Source: Rhodopseudomonas palustris (GTDB taxonomy: Bacteria > Pseudomonadota > Alphaproteobacteria > Rhizobiales > Xanthobacteraceae). Taken from it: a DNA stretch of 64,000 nucleotides. Below are positions 62,290-64,000 of this stretch, in pieces (position 1 is the first letter of the stretch; every line of letters starts with the position of its first letter). Under the pieces are notes generated by a model. That model saw only the letters and a list, made by a program, of their open reading frames with translations, was not told the DNA's origin and searched no databases. The position numbers were made by a program, and so were the translations under genes. The stretch lies in contig NZ_QKQS01000023.1 of the NCBI RefSeq assembly GCF_003226555.1, forward strand, positions 82,858-146,857, written 5' to 3'.

Positions 62290-63435
62290 ATGGCCGAGCC
62301 AGTGGCTCTGCGCGCGGGAAATGTCGGCGCGCGAGGTGCAGCATCGCAGGCCGCGCAGACGCGGCAGGTGATCGGCTCCAGCATCGCGGTACGCGAGGCC
62401 GAAAAGCGCTACGGCGCGTTTCACGCGGTCGACCGCATCAATCTCGACATCGAGCCCGGCGAATTCGTCACCCTGCTCGGCCCCTCCGGCAGCGGCAAGA
62501 CCACGCTGCTCAACCTGCTCGCCGGCTTCCAGACCCTCGACGGCGGCGAGATCCTGGTCGACGGCAAGCCGGTGCACAACGTGCCCACGCACAAGCGCGG
62601 CTTCGGCATGGTGTTTCAGAGCTACGCGCTGTTCCCCAACATGACGGTGACGCAGAACGTCGCGTTCCCGATGCGGATGGCCGGCGTCGATCGCGCCACC
62701 ACCGCGCGGCGCGTCGCCGAGACGCTGGAAATCATGCGGCTGTCGGCGCACGCCGACAAGGCGCCGTCGGAAATGTCCGGCGGCCAGCAGCAGCGCGTCG
62801 CGATCGCCCGCGCCATCGTGATGCGGCCCAAGGTGGTGCTGATGGACGAGCCGCTCAGCGCGCTCGACCGCCGCCTGCGCGAGTCGATCCAGATCGAAAT
62901 CCGCGACCTGCACCAGACCATCGGCAGCACCATCCTGTTCGTCACCCACGATCAGGGCGAAGCGCTGACCATGAGCGACCGCATCGCCGTGCTCGATGCC
63001 GGCAAGATCGTGCAGATCGGCCGGCCGCTCGACATCTATCGCCACCCCGTCAATCGCTTCGTGGCCTCGTTCGTCGGCGAGAGCAATCTGATCGAAGCCG
63101 AGATCATGCAGAAGCGCGGCACCACGGTGACGCTGAAGAACCGCTCCGGCTACGTGTTCGACGCCGAGAGCCGCGACGCCATCGACGTCGGCCGCGTCAC
63201 CGTGCTGGTGCGACCCGAGCGGATCGCGATCGCCGACGAAGCCACCGCGAATTCGACGCCGGTGACGGTGACCTCGGCGATCTTCCTCGGCGAGACCCTG
63301 CGCATCGAAGCGCAGATGGAAAGCGGCGAGACGCTGCTGGTGCGCTGCCCCGACAGCGCCAAGCGGCCGCTGCCGAATATCGGCGATCGTCTGCACGTCA
63401 GCTGGGGCCCGGAAGACTGCTGGGTGCTGGCATGA
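62290..63435 (+). CDS. ABC transporter ATPase, PotA-like
   Basis: A 381-residue ATPase with Walker A GPSGSGKTTLLNL, Q-loop in VFQSYALFPNMTV, signature MSGGQQQRVAIARAI, Walker B VVLMDEPLSALD, and a C-terminal TOBE domain (VTVLVRPERIAIADE). This matches the spermidine/putrescine/Fe3+ class of importers. GGGAGG lies upstream of the ATG. Its stop overlaps the permease start by four bases. An N-terminal 35-residue extension precedes the usual start. Confidence 0.92.
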   Translation: MAEPVALRAGNVGARGAASQAAQTRQVIGSSIAVREAEKRYGAFHAVDRINLDIEPGEFVTLLGPSGSGKTTLLNLLAGFQTLDGGEILVDGKPVHNVPTHKRGFGMVFQSYALFPNMTVTQNVAFPMRMAGVDRATTARRVAETLEIMRLSAHADKAPSEMSGGQQQRVAIARAIVMRPKVVLMDEPLSALDRRLRESIQIEIRDLHQTIGSTILFVTHDQGEALTMSDRIAVLDAGKIVQIGRPLDIYRHPVNRFVASFVGESNLIEAEIMQKRGTTVTLKNRSGYVFDAESRDAIDVGRVTVLVRPERIAIADEATANSTPVTVTSAIFLGETLRIEAQMESGETLLVRCPDSAKRPLPNIGDRLHVSWGPEDCWVLA

Positions 63436-64000
63436 CGACGCTGTCGCTGACCGACGAGCCACGACGGCAACCAGCCTCTAGTCTGGCGATGAAGCTGAAG
63501 AACCCGGCGCTGTTGCTGCTGCCGGCGGTGGCGTTTCTCGGCTTCATCTATCTGCTGCCGTTGATCGACCTGATCCGCATCAGCATCAGCGGCCCGAGCT
63601 GGCTGACCTATTTCGAGCGCGTGTTCGCCGTGCCGCTGTACTGGGAATCGCTGGTCCGGACCATGCAGATCTCGGTCACGGTGGCGTTCCTGTGCCTGCT
63701 GTTCGGCTATCCGACCGCGCTACTGATTCATCGCAGCCGTGGTCTGACGCGTGCACTGATCGCCACCGCGATCGTGCTGCCCTACTTCATCGCGATCCTG
63801 ATCCGCACCTACGCCTGGATGGTGCTGCTCGGCCGCACCGGACCGATCAACAAGCTGCTGGTGGCGATCGGCGTGCTGGGCGAGCCGGTGCAACTGCTGT
63901 TTCATCGCGGCACCGTGCTGCTCGGCATGACCGCGGTGCTACTGCCGCTGATGGTGCTGACGATCTATTCCAGCGTGTCGCGGCTCGATCCCGGCCTGAC
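63432..64000 (+). CDS. ABC transporter permease, PotB-like (partial, runs off the window)
   Basis: At least 189 residues of an inner-membrane permease: ALLLLPAVAFLGFIYLLPLI as the first helix, then TMQISVTVAFLCLLFGYPTA and IVLPYFIAILIRTYAWMVLL, the PotB pattern. The EAA loop lies beyond the window edge. It begins in an ATGA overlap with the ATPase gene. A second permease and a binding protein probably follow. Confidence 0.9.
   Translation, partial: MTTLSLTDEPRRQPASSLAMKLKNPALLLLPAVAFLGFIYLLPLIDLIRISISGPSWLTYFERVFAVPLYWESLVRTMQISVTVAFLCLLFGYPTALLIHRSRGLTRALIATAIVLPYFIAILIRTYAWMVLLGRTGPINKLLVAIGVLGEPVQLLFHRGTVLLGMTAVLLPLMVLTIYSSVSRLDPGL

Noticed and set aside
62038-63462. A 474-residue minus-strand frame opposite the ABC ATPase
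   Set aside because: Shadow of the ATPase, which has all ABC motifs and a strong Shine-Dalgarno on the plus strand.

Overview
The window looks like chromosome from a Rhodopseudomonas palustris-type alphaproteobacterium (Nitrobacteraceae). The reasons are uniformly high GC, a fused anthranilate synthase TrpE(G) behind a rhizobial-type trp leader, a perfect FNR/FixK box, EcfG-type stress promoters, TAXI and TctC transport proteins, and dispersed palindromic repeats of the kind common in Bradyrhizobium and Rhodopseudomonas. I see no rRNA, IS element, prophage or CRISPR array. The species assignment is inference.

Left part (1-16.6 kb): an Rsm22-like methyltransferase and a large autotransporter end on adjacent bases. 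Then come a LemA/M48-protease pair, two tandem P-loop ATPase genes separated by a perfect hairpin, apt, and trpE(G) with a complete attenuator (18-residue leader peptide with tandem Trp codons, pause stem, terminator). A small accessory cluster follows: an orphan HicB-like antitoxin and a translationally coupled pair, a RusA-like resolvase and a protein with a degenerate restriction-endonuclease-like domain plus a HEPN RxxxxH motif. After it lie a methyltransferase/ABC1-kinase pair, small proteins, and ompW under a FixK/FNR box.

Middle part (16.7-44 kb): a propionyl-CoA synthetase-like enzyme, an SDR, a B12-binding radical SAM protein, a TAXI-TRAP transporter with its DUF1850 partner, an MFS carrier, an HWE kinase with a single-domain receiver, Tat-exported PhoD and TctC proteins, a degenerate EAL protein, several small exported proteins, Nudix, thioesterase and CbbY-like enzymes, a 50-residue zinc-ribbon protein whose promoter carries an 18-bp palindrome, a receiver protein, a Tat-exported metallo-hydrolase, a chemoreceptor and a membrane histidine kinase.

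Right part (44-64 kb): tRNA-Phe, yacG-maf, an SMC-like ATPase, and a conserved operon murA-DUF2948-hisD-UPF0262-phosphatase running from a clear sigma70 promoter. Two divergent small exported proteins sit behind back-to-back EcfG-type promoters. A cNMP-domain/TrxR-like protein and tRNA-Thr follow. The window ends with a divergent catabolic locus: a PotAB-like ABC transporter on one side, and on the other a two-subunit CoA-transferase, a frameshifted molybdopterin oxidoreductase, an AhpD-like protein, a class II aldolase, a PfkB kinase and an SDR. Two near-identical 17-bp palindromes flank the shared intergenic region, which points to one repressor controlling both arms. The candidates I find most worth testing are this catabolic locus, the RusA/HEPN pair, and the hairpin-linked P-loop gene pair.
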